Assembly: GCA_946811185.2 (NCBI GenBank) | Contig: OX328106.1 | Location: 3,904,746-3,968,745, forward strand | Source: Hippopus hippopus | Taxonomy: Eukaryota > Mollusca > Bivalvia > Cardiida > Cardiidae | Direction: 5' to 3' | DNA: 64,000 nt | In this document: positions 46,262 to 57,900 of the stretch, piece after piece | Position numbering within the stretch: position 1 is the first letter of the stretch | How the letters are laid out: every line of letters begins with the position of its first letter | The notes under the pieces: generated by a model | Seen by the model: the letters and a program-made list of their open reading frames with translations, nothing else | Database searches by the model: none | What the model was told of the DNA's origin: nothing | Made by a program: the position numbers and the translations under genes

Positions 46262-46420
46262 TGCTTGATTAATCAAATGCTGTTTTACGCCGCTTTCAAT
46301 ATTATTTCAGTCTTTTCACGGCGGCAGCTCACATATTCATGCACATGTATTTCCGTGGTTTCACCAGCACTAGGCTAGGGCTCTTAAGTATCTTGCCCAA
46401 GGACACTCCCACGTAAAGAC
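46262..46420 (-). mobile_element. SINE family F, truncated
   Basis: CTTGATTAATCAAATGCTGT tail to GGACACTCCCACG; the tRNA-like head is missing. Confidence 0.7.
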
Positions 46421-46844
46421 CAGCTGAAACACAGAAAACACATTTTAGACTGTAAAACAGAAACACATTTTAGACTGTAAAATATAAGTTTCATATCAGT
46501 TTCTATGTTATCAAAAAAAGCCCGTATAGCAAAAGTGCTCCGTGTCAAATTTCTGAATGGGACTACTTTCGACTTCCACGAACCGGAAGCTATTCAGAGT
46601 GGCGTGTTACTATATATATATTAATGTAGACGCTTGGTAAGAAAGTAGAAATACTGGTCTCGACGTGAGATGGAAGATTTGTAGGAATTCAAAGAAAGAA
46701 TTGAAAAATGTACATAGCATATTTTATCAACATTTATTTTTTGTCACTCTTTGAACAAAACTCCACAAAAGTCATACAGCACTATATCTGTCACGTAATC
46801 AATTAACAATATAACTATGTACAAATAATCGATCATTTACTTCA

Positions 46845-47062
46845 TATACAATTCCGTGTTTTAACGACCCATGAGAAAGAATGCCTTTTGAAAACATTGT
46901 AGGAAAAGGAGAAAATGCTGGAAACCAGCATTTTCTCCTTTTCCCACAATGTTTTCTACAACTTCAAAGGCAAATTCAACCATTTGAACCGCATCTATTT
47001 GTCGTCTGTAAATGCTTTCAATTTGGACAAGTCTAAAATTTTGTCGTCTCGTAAAGAGTTAA
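46845..47062 (+). mobile_element. Family A hairpin MITE, near full length
   Basis: Hairpin GGAAAAGGAGAAAATGCTGG and complement intact; ends GTAAAGAGTTAA. Confidence 0.85.
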
Positions 47063-47319
47063 ATAATGTATTACACAACCAAAGAAAATGTCAAAATCAG
47101 AAGATATGTAGATTTTTTTTTTTCCACAAAAAAATAAATTTAATGATTTTTTTTCAACAATTTTATGACCTATAATCGAGCCATACTTTGTGAAAAGGGG
47201 ATTCAATGCATCTGCAAAAAGTACCAACCAAGGTCAGCCTGCGCTGTCTTAGATGAATTCTATATTTAGAAAGAATCGTAATATCCGATTGGATAAAGCA
47301 TTCGGTTGAGCCGATCAAA

Positions 47320-47600
47320 AATTACGTCACTTTAAATTCAGAAATTGTTTTACTTTACATTGCGAAGTTAGAAATATCGTTACTTTACATTGCGTAGTTA
47401 GAAATTGCATTACTTACATTGCGTAGTTAGGAATTGCGTTTACATTGCGTAGTTAGAAATTGCGTTACTTTACATTGCGTAGTTAGAAATTGCGTTACTT
47501 TACATTGCGTAGTTACAAATTGCGTTACTTTACATTGCGTAGTTAGAAATCGCGTTACTTTACAATGCGTAGTTGGAAATCACGTTACTTTACACATCTT
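47320..47600. repeat. 30-base tandem repeat, about 8 units
   Basis: Unit approximately CATTGCGTAGTTAGAAATTG + CGTTACTTTA, with near-identical middle copies and diverged edges. It lies between the ends of the two convergent genes. Confidence 0.9.
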
Positions 47601-47706
47601 CGGAACCCAGGTTTGAAGCATTATATTACTCTCCATGCATCACCCCTGGGAAAATTGACTAGCAAATCGTCGTTTCTTATGAATGTTCATATGGTCGGGA
47701 AGTGCC

Positions 47707-47973
47707 CTAATAGCCAATCGATAGATCGATAACATAATGATACTCTCTTGTAGAGAGGATAATTTCATTTCTTCCGTTACTAAAAATAACCTTGGAAAAC
47801 CCAAGGTTGTCAACAAATATGGCGGCCGTCAGCGTGCTTGTTTCCTGTGAGATATGCCATTCTGCATATACAGGGACGATCTTTGTGTACGATTTTAACT
47901 GACAATCTTTCGGTGTTACGCCGAAAATCTCTTTTAAACGCTTCTCGATTGTGGTGTTGATGGGCGCCGCCAT
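47707..47973 (-). CDS. Unrecognised 88-codon open frame
   Basis: Starts MAAPINTTIEKRLKEIFG at an AAATATGGCGGC context and reads through LTAAIFVDNLGFSKVIF to a stop at 47707. Composition looks protein-like and CpG is higher than around it, but no family is recognised. It could be a single-exon gene, a first exon, or chance. A second ATGGCGGC on the opposite strand at 47823 weakens the start-codon argument. Confidence 0.25.
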   Translation of the reverse strand: MAAPINTTIEKRLKEIFGVTPKDCQLKSYTKIVPVYAEWHISQETSTLTAAIFVDNLGFSKVIFSNGRNEIILSTREYHYVIDLSIGY

Positions 47974-48167
47974 ATTTAAAGTATCGCTAAGCTTGATTTG
48001 CAACGAATGATGTGATTGGATATCGACAAGTAAAAAATAGAAATGCAGATTAGAATGGTTGGTAGAAGTGCGAGTTCCTCGCCAAAAGTGCTTATTTTAA
48101 TACAACAATTAACACTTTAGCCATCTGTTTGTTTGTTTGTTTGTTTGTTTGTTTACTCAATGAAGAT

Positions 48168-48695
48168 GAGCCATGTTCTGTGAAAAGGAGGTTTAATACA
48201 TCTGCAAAAAGTATTGACCCAGGTCAGCCTGCGCAGGCTGACCTGGGTCGATACTTTTTGCTTTTGGTGAATTTTCTGCATGGCAAAGGACCATGCTATC
48301 TCCAGATTCAGTCGGTTGTTAGACAAACTGGATCTTATAGATCTATATTTATGTGATGACTTACTCGGTATAATGCATCACGCACATACATTAAACACCC
48401 CTTTTCCAGAACACGACTCAAATGTATGTGCCATTCTCTAGCAAAAAGGGGCATAATGCGTCTCAGTGATGTATTTTACTAGGCAAGCCATCACATAATT
48501 GTCGATCCATAGGATCAATTTTGTGTAACAACCCACTACATCATGAGGTAGAATGTTTCTTGGACATGCAGAAAATTTGCAAATACCAAAAAGTATTGAC
48601 CTATGTCTGCCTGCGCGGACTGCACAGGCTGATATGGGTCAATACTTTTTGCAGTTGCATTAAGCCCCCTTTTCACAGAGAACGACTCATACATT
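48168..48695. mobile_element. Two family C MITEs
   Basis: 48168-48420 (core CAGGTCAGCCTGCGCAGGCT) and 48425-48695 (inverted relative to the first). They flank the end of the T-box gene. Confidence 0.85.
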
Positions 48696-48765
48696 GTACT
48701 CATTTTTGATAACGAAAAACGGAATGTGCTTCAATTACATGAACTTTTTTGCAGAGAGTGGGGAT

Positions 48766-48947
48766 TCATGTATACTCGTCCGATGTTTTCGATACGGGAC
48801 TCGATTCCCCCGCTTCATGATTTTCGTCCTGTCTTTCTGGTGGCGGCGATTGCATGTCAGACCGCTCGACACGGTCCATGGGAGGGCCTGTATCTAGTTG
48901 TCGTATGTGTTGTCCAAACTGATGGCTTATAGAGTAGAAGGGAAAAT
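48766..48947 (-). CDS. T-box gene, last exon
   Basis: Acceptor CATTCCAG; enters in phase 1, encodes [15 protein letters not shown], then [18 protein letters not shown] and ends SKTSDEYT with TGA at 48768-48766. C-terminal domain of unknown function, acidic and Ser/Pro-rich. Confidence 0.8.
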
Positions 48948-51900
48948 CTGGAATGAGAAGTATGGAAATGGATTAAAAAATTTCTCTGGCTATTTAGATT
49001 ATTTCTAGATGGATCAAAATTTCTTGTAATTTACTGATAAACAATACAAAATGGGCTATGTTCTGTGAAGAGGGGGGTTCGTGCATTTGCAAAAGTATCG
49101 ACCCAGATCAGCCTGCGCAATCCGCGCAGGCTGACCTGGGCCGAAACTTTTTGCTGTCGGTCAATTTTCTGCATGTCAAAGGACCAGTGTACCTCATGGT
49201 TCAGTGGGTTGTGACACTAAGTGGATTTTAGGGATCCCTGATTATGTGACGTCTTGCTTGGTACAATGTATCACGGAGATGCATTAAGCCCCCTTTTCAC
49301 AGAGCATGGCTGACCCGAGTCATAACTTTTCGCTATTGGTAAAATTTCTGCATGTCAAAATGACCATTCTACCTCATGATTCATTGGGTTGTTGCACAAA
49401 TGCATCACGGAGATGCATTAAGCCCCCTTTTCACAGAATGTGACTTATCTATATTTGGCGCCGAAAGACTAAGCGTGTCCTGTATGAAAGTACCAATTTA
49501 TGCAAAGCTATATAATGAAACCGTTTGCAACAGAAAACTTTAAAAAAAAACGTTGCAAAATTCAAGATAGATATACTTACATGATAGTTGTGCCATCAAT
49601 GTTGGGTTCAAAAACATGCCAGGGTGCCCAAGCCCATACTTCGAGGTTGGGTAATCACACATTTGCGGGCTTTGCCCGGCTCGCAGACCTGGATTGTACC
49701 CAGACAGAAGCCAGGGGTCGAAGCCCGGAGGGCCGAATACTGCGTCAGATCTCTCCTTTGGCGTTGATGTAAGGTGTGACTTCCTGTAGGATGAAACTGG
49801 AATAGAAAATAATAATTTCACCCTTTCCAACACAATTCCGAGTTATAACGACCCTGAAAAAGAAGACCTTAGTAAACATTGTGGGAAAAGGAGAAAATGC
49901 TGGTAACCAGCATTTTCTCCTTTTGCCACAATGTTTTCTATCCTATCAAAGACTGAGGTTATCATCTGAGATAAATCTAACTTGTCATCACGTGACTTCT
50001 TGAAAGACGAAACTGGAATAGAAAATAATGATTTATCCTTTACCACACAATTCCGAGTTTTAACGAACCTAAAGACGAAGGATTTTGAAAACATTGTGAG
50101 AAAAGGAGAAAATTCTGGTAACCAGCGTTTTCTCCTTTCCAAACAATGTTTTCAATCCTATCAAAGAAATCTAATTTGTCATCAGGTTCTGTAAATGCTT
50201 TCAATTTGTTGGGACTCCAAAACTGTAAAATCAAACCTTAAGGATAGGGCGCCCTAATGGGATTCGTGTAACATCGCCTTTCATCGCCAAAGCCGTACGG
50301 ATTCGGCTAAGACTCGGGTAATCCGTAATCGATGCGGGGAAGCAGCGTCTATCCGTACGTTTTTTCGGCGATGAAAAGCGATGTTACACCAATCCCATTA
50401 GGGTGCCCTATCCTTAACGTTCCCCTACTAACACGGATTTGTTTATGTGGAGACTGTTGACGAAGAACAGCCAACACACCCTAGCAGTCTGATCTTGGTC
50501 TATTCACTTCACTTCCATAGAAACGGTTTCAGTAATTCAATTACCATCAAACTGAAAAAAAAAAAATCCTTTTTGTTATGGCTGACTTTTATTCGGCCAG
50601 AGAGGTCGTGTCGTCTGCAAATTAATGTAGCTAAAATGGTGAGATTTGTCTCTGAACGGGTGTAATACGTTGTGGGGAAAGGAGAAAATTCTTTTCGCCG
50701 TTTAAACTCGGGATTGTACGGTAAAGGCTAATAAATCCGTCACACTTATTCGAAACACGGAGTGTCAATCTTTTTTTAGCTCCACTGGCCGAAGGCCAGC
50801 GAGCTATTGTCATGGCGTTGTGTCCGTCGTGCGTCCGTCCGTCCGTCCGTTCGTTCGTCCGTTCGTCCGTGCGTGCGTCCGTAAACTTTTTCTTTAAAAA
50901 ACTTCTCCTCAGAAACTATTGACTGGATTTTTACCAAATTTCACAGGAATGTTCCTTTGGTGGTCCTCTTTCAAATTCCTTCAAATAATTGTGTTCCATG
51001 AAGAATTCTGGTTGCCATGGCAACCAAAGTAAAAAACCTTTAAAAATCTTCTCCTCCCAAACCGCTATTTGGATAGCATTATTATTTTGCAGGAATGTTC
51101 CTTAGATACAGGTTTACAGAATTCCTTAAAAAAAAAAAGATCTGTCAAAAAACATGGCTTTTATGGGAGACTCATTTTCCTTTTATGGTATAAAGTAAAA
51201 TCTTTGAAAAATTTCTTCTCTAAAACTATTCATTGGATTTCATTGTTGTTTTGCAGGTAAGTTCCTATGGTGGTTGTCTACCAAATTGTTTCTTCAGTGA
51301 GCTAAAATGCAGGATTGAATGATAATTGTTAAAAACTTCCTTTCGCCATTATAGAAATATCAGGCCTGTGGAGCGATACAGGCGCTCAAGCGCCTCTAGT
51401 CAAGTAATCACGTGTTTAAACAGTCCTGAGAAAGATGGCTTTTGAAGAAACCTTATTGGAAAAGGAGCAAATGGCGGTTACCAGCGTTTTTTGCCTTTAT
51501 CTACACTGGCTTGTATCCTTTCAATGACAAATTCTTTGAGCCACATAATATGGCCTGCAACACGCGAAAAGGGGGCACTCGGACATTTGCGTAAAGTGTC
51601 GTTTCGGATCAGCCTGCGCACCCCGCACAGACTAATCCCAAAACGACACTTTCCGTTTTTATGTAATTTTCTGTTTTGCGCAAGTCTACTGTTGGACAAA
51701 TTCTAATGTAGTCGTAAAGTGCCGTCTCGGATTAGCCTGCGCGGACTGCGCAGGCTGATCCAAGACGACACTTTACGCAAATGTCCGAATGCCCCTTTTC
51801 GCGTGTTGCAGGCCAATTATAGTTTGAGCCATACGCTGACAAAAGGGGGCTTAATGCATCTTCATGATGCATTATACTAAGCAAGTTATCAGATATATAG

Positions 51901-54900
51901 ATCCATAAAATTTTGTTTAACCGAATCATGAGGTAGACTGGTCCTTTGACAAGCAGAAAAGTTATAAATAGCAAAAGGTTTCGACCCATATCAGCCTGCG
52001 CGGACTGCGCAGGCTAATATGAGTCGATACTTTTTGCAGATGTATTAAGCCCCCTTTTCACAAAGCATGACTATTTTTCTTTTTGCAAGTGCTTTTAACA
52101 TTGACGAGTCTACAAAATTGGTGTTTGCATTCTAATACCTATGTATAAATGTTCTGTGTAATGATGATATACTTTGTACAAGTCGAACAATAAATGTTCT
52201 GTTCTGTTCTGTTAATCTGGAATAGCCGCTAAACTAGCCAATAATGACCAAAGCGCTATAAACACCCACCTTTCAAAGACGGGGTATCCCTTGCACCTTT
52301 ATGACGGTTGATTCCATTCTTTCGATGTCTGAAAGTATTAAAACAACTAAATGATGATGATGATGGTGACGACGATGACATTGATGATGATGAGGTGGTG
52401 GACCATCATCATCATCGTCGTCGTCGTAATCATTATCACCATCATCATCATCACGCAAATCATCATCATTACTGCATTCATCATAATCACATCATCATCA
52501 CTGAATTCATCATCACTGTATTCATCATTACCATCGTCCCCATCATCACTGCACTTATCATCATCATCACTGCATGCATTATCACTGCACTTATCATCAC
52601 AGTCATCATCATCGCCGCCATCTTAATCATCACTATCATCATGGGGGAGGGGGGGTAGAAGGTATATTTTATCTCCAACTGTTTGATATCTCATTACGTT
52701 ACCTCCACCTCGTAACATTTATTTTTATACTTAACTGTTTTTATCATTATTCTATTGACAGCATAATGGAGTAAATTATCTAGTTACAAGTACTTTCTCC
52801 TTTTTCGACAATTTTTTAAAAAGCCCTACTCCATAGGGTCGTTGAAATGCAGGACTGTTTAATAAAAAAAAACTAAAGGCGTATACACTCACCCTTCGCC
52901 TTTCTGTTTATTAGGAGCGTCTCTAAAAGCCTTCGCAAACGGATTGTTCTGGATCTTAAGTTGAGTTATTTTGTTGTTCTGATAGGCTGTCACAGCGATA
53001 AAAGTGGACTCGTCGAAAACAAAGGTAAGCGTGTTGTCGTATTGGACGGATTCATTCCGGATTTTGATGATAACTTTATATTTGTGCATTGACAGTAAAA
53101 GAATCTGAAATAATGATGAGATATGAGATGATTGCCATTTGTTCTTGGCCAATCAGAATAGCCCAAGTGGTTGACCATGAGACTTGGGGATGACAAGTCC
53201 CCGGCTACCTGAGGGAGTAGGTTCGATTCCCACGGCTGGCCAAGTAAAAATATTGCTTACAGGTTTTCGGATGAGACATTAAATTGAGCACCGAGCGTGA
53301 TGCTAAAGAACCAGGCGTAACTTATGTTGGGTTCTGTCCTGTGTTTTGTACTATCCCCCAAAAGATAACTAACCATATGGGCAACCAGTGGCGACGATAG
53401 ATTAACGAAAATCAATCATTCAAACCATTTCATCTTGTCATATGGTTGAATACAGAGCGCTAGTAGATCTATTTTCTGTTTGTCCTTCTGGTGCCAATAT
53501 GCCGAGCCCCATTAGCTCAGTCCGTAGCACACAGGACTCGAGTACAGGAGGTCGCTGGTTCGATCCCCGGCTTTGCCATTTTTTTCCCCGAGGATTGATG
53601 ATATTAATTGCGACAGGATTCATTCCTCCCTCACCGCTGACCATTATTTCGACGATGTTATGTGGTAAAGCAGGTGGTGGCTTGGAAGAATATTGTGCGG
53701 AGCACTAGTAAAAGAAACTCCAGGAAAGCATGGATAGGTGCACTGGCCGCCGCAATATAACTGAAATAATGTTAAATACGGCGTTAAACATCATACCATC
53801 AACCAATCTGGTGCCAATATGATGGTCTGGGCCCATATTCACCAAGCATTCTGAATTTGAAAGTAACACAACTTCTGATTGGCTAAACCATTTGGTTTAG
53901 CCAATCAGAAGTTGTGTTACTTTCAAATTTAGAAAATCTTGGAGAATAAGCGGAAGAACTTTCTTAAGAATGCTTGTTGAATACAAACTTTGATTCTAGT
54001 AGCTTTGGCCTACTTTGTAGATCAAGATATACAGGATCTGTTATGAGTGGGTGTTTGAGATAAAATTTTATGAAACGAGTCTACAAAAATACGTTTTTAA
54101 GCGAGCCTTTGGCAAAATAGCATTTTTTGTGGATGAGTTTGATAAAATTTTACCTCAAAAGCCAACGAAAGTCAGATTCTTTTGAACACATAATTGTATC
54201 TCAAGAATTATAGTTCATGACGTGTTAAAATATAGGCCTACATGTGCATGTGTATTGAAATTTATATAAAGCCTATTTGTTTCTTTGACAGGTTTGTACA
54301 TCACAGACAAAAAAAAATAGTTCTAAAGAATCCTGTATATAACGGTTTTGTTTTACATCTAAAGATACTAAAATTAACAGCTTTATCACAATCATCAGTT
54401 TTGACAAGCAATTTCACACAGGAATCTTGGTCGACAATGTTTTAGAAAAGAGGCATATAATTACAGTACTTTGACGAAATACGGCATTATTTTCTTATTT
54501 CACACGTCTGTAAGACAAGAAAATTCGTAATGGCTGTCTCTACATTGAAAACAAGGGGAATTATGTGATAAAAGACTGTGGTAAAATACACAGGAGTGTG
54601 ATTTTTAAGAGGATTTCCTTTGAAGCTCAAACTGAAAACTCGAAACTTTCTGAAGCTAATGTGGCATCTGTTCAGGAATTATGTATTTACTAAAGTACGC
54701 AAGCGGGTGGGGATGGTGGGGGTAAGTGCATTTTCTTGCATGAGGTGCCCTATGAGAAAAAGAATAAATCTAGGTACTCACATTATCTTCATCTGAATCT
54801 TTATTATTCGTCAAACGGACTTTGGAAAACGAGATTCTCGTCTGCATCCAGTATGACCCAAGATTGGGCGAGTCTGGGTGGGGCACAGCCTTTGTCCTGG

Positions 54901-57900
54901 GGGACGGATCCGCCATACCCATCCCCATCCATTGATTGTTGATGTACTTAAATCGCCGGTCGTCCGCCAGGGCGATTTCTAGAAAGATCGAGTAGGTGTC
55001 ACGTGGTTTCAAGCCTGTTACTGATAGGATTACATGGGGAAACATTCGTCTGAAATGAAAAAGAAAGACTTGAGTAAAACTAATATTTAATTCATTACAT
55101 AATAAAAATAAAACGTGTTGTCGACCATAAGGTCTTTTGAAAACGACTGTTACAAAAAGGACGAAATGCCGATTATCAGTTTTCAGAAAAAGCCTTTCAG
55201 TTGAGCAACATTTGTTTTGTAGTCTATAAAACGTTTTCAGCTTGGATAGGTCTAAAACTTTGTGGTCAGGTTAACCCTTTACTGCACTATCACAAGTTTT
55301 AACTACCCTTGGGAAGGCTTTAAGGTATTTGAAAACCACATGCGGATACCAACGCTCAGCTGCAAAAGCTTGATTTTCAGTGAAGTCGAAAAGGGGCATA
55401 ACCGTATCAAAAATATTTAGATGGTTATCTGTCCCTGTTGTATGAGGTCCCCTTTTGATAGTTAACAACTTGTCCGAGTTTGAAGTAAATATCTTTAGTA
55501 ATAACAGAGATGTTACAAAATGTCATAGTTTTTGCACGACGACGACGCATACGACGATGCCAGGGCTATGACAATAACTCGTTGTTTTCATCGAAAACAG
55601 CCGAGCTGAAAATTACTCGTCTGGAGCAATTCTACCTTTGCTCAGTGATGTCACAAATTCTGTTGCTTGACGAAATACAAAAAAATGTCGTCCGTAATGA
55701 TTAAAAAAACCCAAAATTTATGCTCACCTTCCTCCTCTGTTGATAATCATTTCCGTTCCAACCTTTCTAAAAGCGTTCCATAAGCTCTCGTCATGTAAAC
55801 TGAGGGTAACACCGCGGTTCGCACAACGTATCGGCAGATCGTCGTACTCGCCGTGCGGGTGAAAGCTCGCGTCGTCACTCGCCGCCGTCTTTCCACAAAG
55901 TCGGGCGAAAACGGAAGTGTCACCTGGTGACAGAGAGCACTTCCGCCGTTTTTCAAGGGATGGGCCGTCGTAAGAATTTTCTTCATCCTGTTGTTAATAA
56001 AGAAAGAAATGTAAATGTATAAATTTGAACTTTTAATCCTTTTCCAACCGATCCCGAGTTTAAATGACCAGGGGGAAGAGTACTTTTGAAAACATTGTGG
56101 GAAAAGGAGAAAATGCTGGTAATCACCAGCATTCTCTCCCTTTTCCCACAACGTTTTAAATCCAATAAAATCAAATCTTTTAAGCCGAATGAAAATTTTC
56201 GTCTGTTAATGATCTCCATACGCGAATGTCTAAAATTCTGCTGGTTGCTAAAGGGTTCAAGCGTTAGACAACACTAAAGTTGTGCTTGTAGAAAATGTAG
56301 ATCAAGATCAGACTGTCTTTTACAATGATTGATAATTGTAAACAACTGTTATTGGATTGACTGATTGATTGATTGATTGATTGATCTGTTAGTTTTTCAA
56401 GCTACTCTCAACTTTACATGTATTTCCGACACATCACGGTGACAGCTTGCTTGTTCATCTATGTCCTAAGTTTCACCAGTACAGAGCTTGGGCTCCGAGG
56501 GTTGTTGCCAAAGAGCATTCACACGAAATACTCAGTGCTTCCAGTGTGGTTCGAGCCCGGGGCCTCCAGGTTAAGAGGCCTACACTTTACCACTGAGCCA
56601 CGAAGGACCCCTGTTATTACTATGACGTTAATGATGATTACGACGACGATGATGATGATGATTACGACAACGACGACGACGATAATGATGATGATACATA
56701 CGTCAGTTTCTTCAGTATAGTCATATTTGTTGTATTTCAAATCCACAAAGGCATCTTGAGCTGAAGTTTCACTAGACTGCTCATGGTTGGAACTACCTAA
56801 TTCTGATTGGCTGTCTTCAACATTTACGGAAGATGACGACGATGCGGCGGAAAATGCCAAATGTCCCGTTTCCGGTGACGAACAACTTCCGGAATCAGAT
56901 CGTTGACGTTTCTTTGGTAAAGATAGATCGAGGACTCCATCCTGTGAAAGAGCGAAGAATGTTTATTCTAGAGTTGATCAATACAAACCCGAGCATAAAA
57001 TGCCTGCCGAAATCTGTATAATAAATAATGATTGGTTGAATGGTGTTTTACGCCGCTTTCATATTATGTCAGTCATATCACGGTGACAGCTCACATACTC
57101 ATGTATTTTCTGGGTTTCACAAGTACTAGGCTGGGATTCTGAAGTGTCTTGTCCAAAGGCGCTCCCACGAAGGGCCCAGCGAATCGGGTGGAGCTCGAAC
57201 CCGGGGTCTCCAGTTTACGAGTCCCACACTGAGCCACGCAAGACACTGTCATAATAAATAAATTACAGTGTTGCTTTTTCGACTCTTTATCACACAATCT
57301 TGACTTTTCATGACCCTGACAATGAAGCTGGTCAGCTGGTCGGAAAAAAAATAGGAAAGGGAGAAAATGCTGACCAACATTTTCTCCTTTTTCCGACAAT
57401 TTTTCTACTCTTTTTGAAGACAAGTCGATCAATAAAGCCACACTTCAACGGTCGTCTACAAGCGCTTTCAAAATGGTCAATCCTATTTTTTAGCGTCTGG
57501 AAAAGAGTAAATGTGAAAGAAGCACAATGTAGAGTATATAAAACATGGACGATCAACTTAAGTAATACATAGGTACACTTGAAATGCTGTGGCAAAAATT
57601 GGTAACGAACAATTTCTCCTTTTGCTACGTTTTTTTATGTGAAACAAATGGGAAGACACCATTTGACGCATCATACCGCAGTAACAAGTAGTTATTTTCA
57701 CAAATATAAACACTCTTTCACAATCTCTTTTACACAAATATATCCTGGGCGCACCATGGGCAAGCATGTAGCACGTGGTTGTTTACGTTTAAGGCTTGCA
57801 CAAACTATTTGTTTAACAAAATAAACAACTTGGTGATTTTTCAAAGGCTGAAATTTCGATTGCACACTCTGGGTCATAATTTAGAAGACACCAAACACTG

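Noticed and set aside
47434..47616. Repetitive frame RNCVTLHCVV
   Set aside because: It is a reading of the 30-base tandem repeat.
52308..52678. His-, Ile- or Met-rich frames on both strands
   Set aside because: They are translations of the ATC/ATG trinucleotide repeat.
55747..56151. 134-codon minus frame with an Arg-rich stretch
   Set aside because: It overlaps T-box exon 3 in the wrong frame; the correct frame gives [15 protein letters not shown] with matching splice sites.
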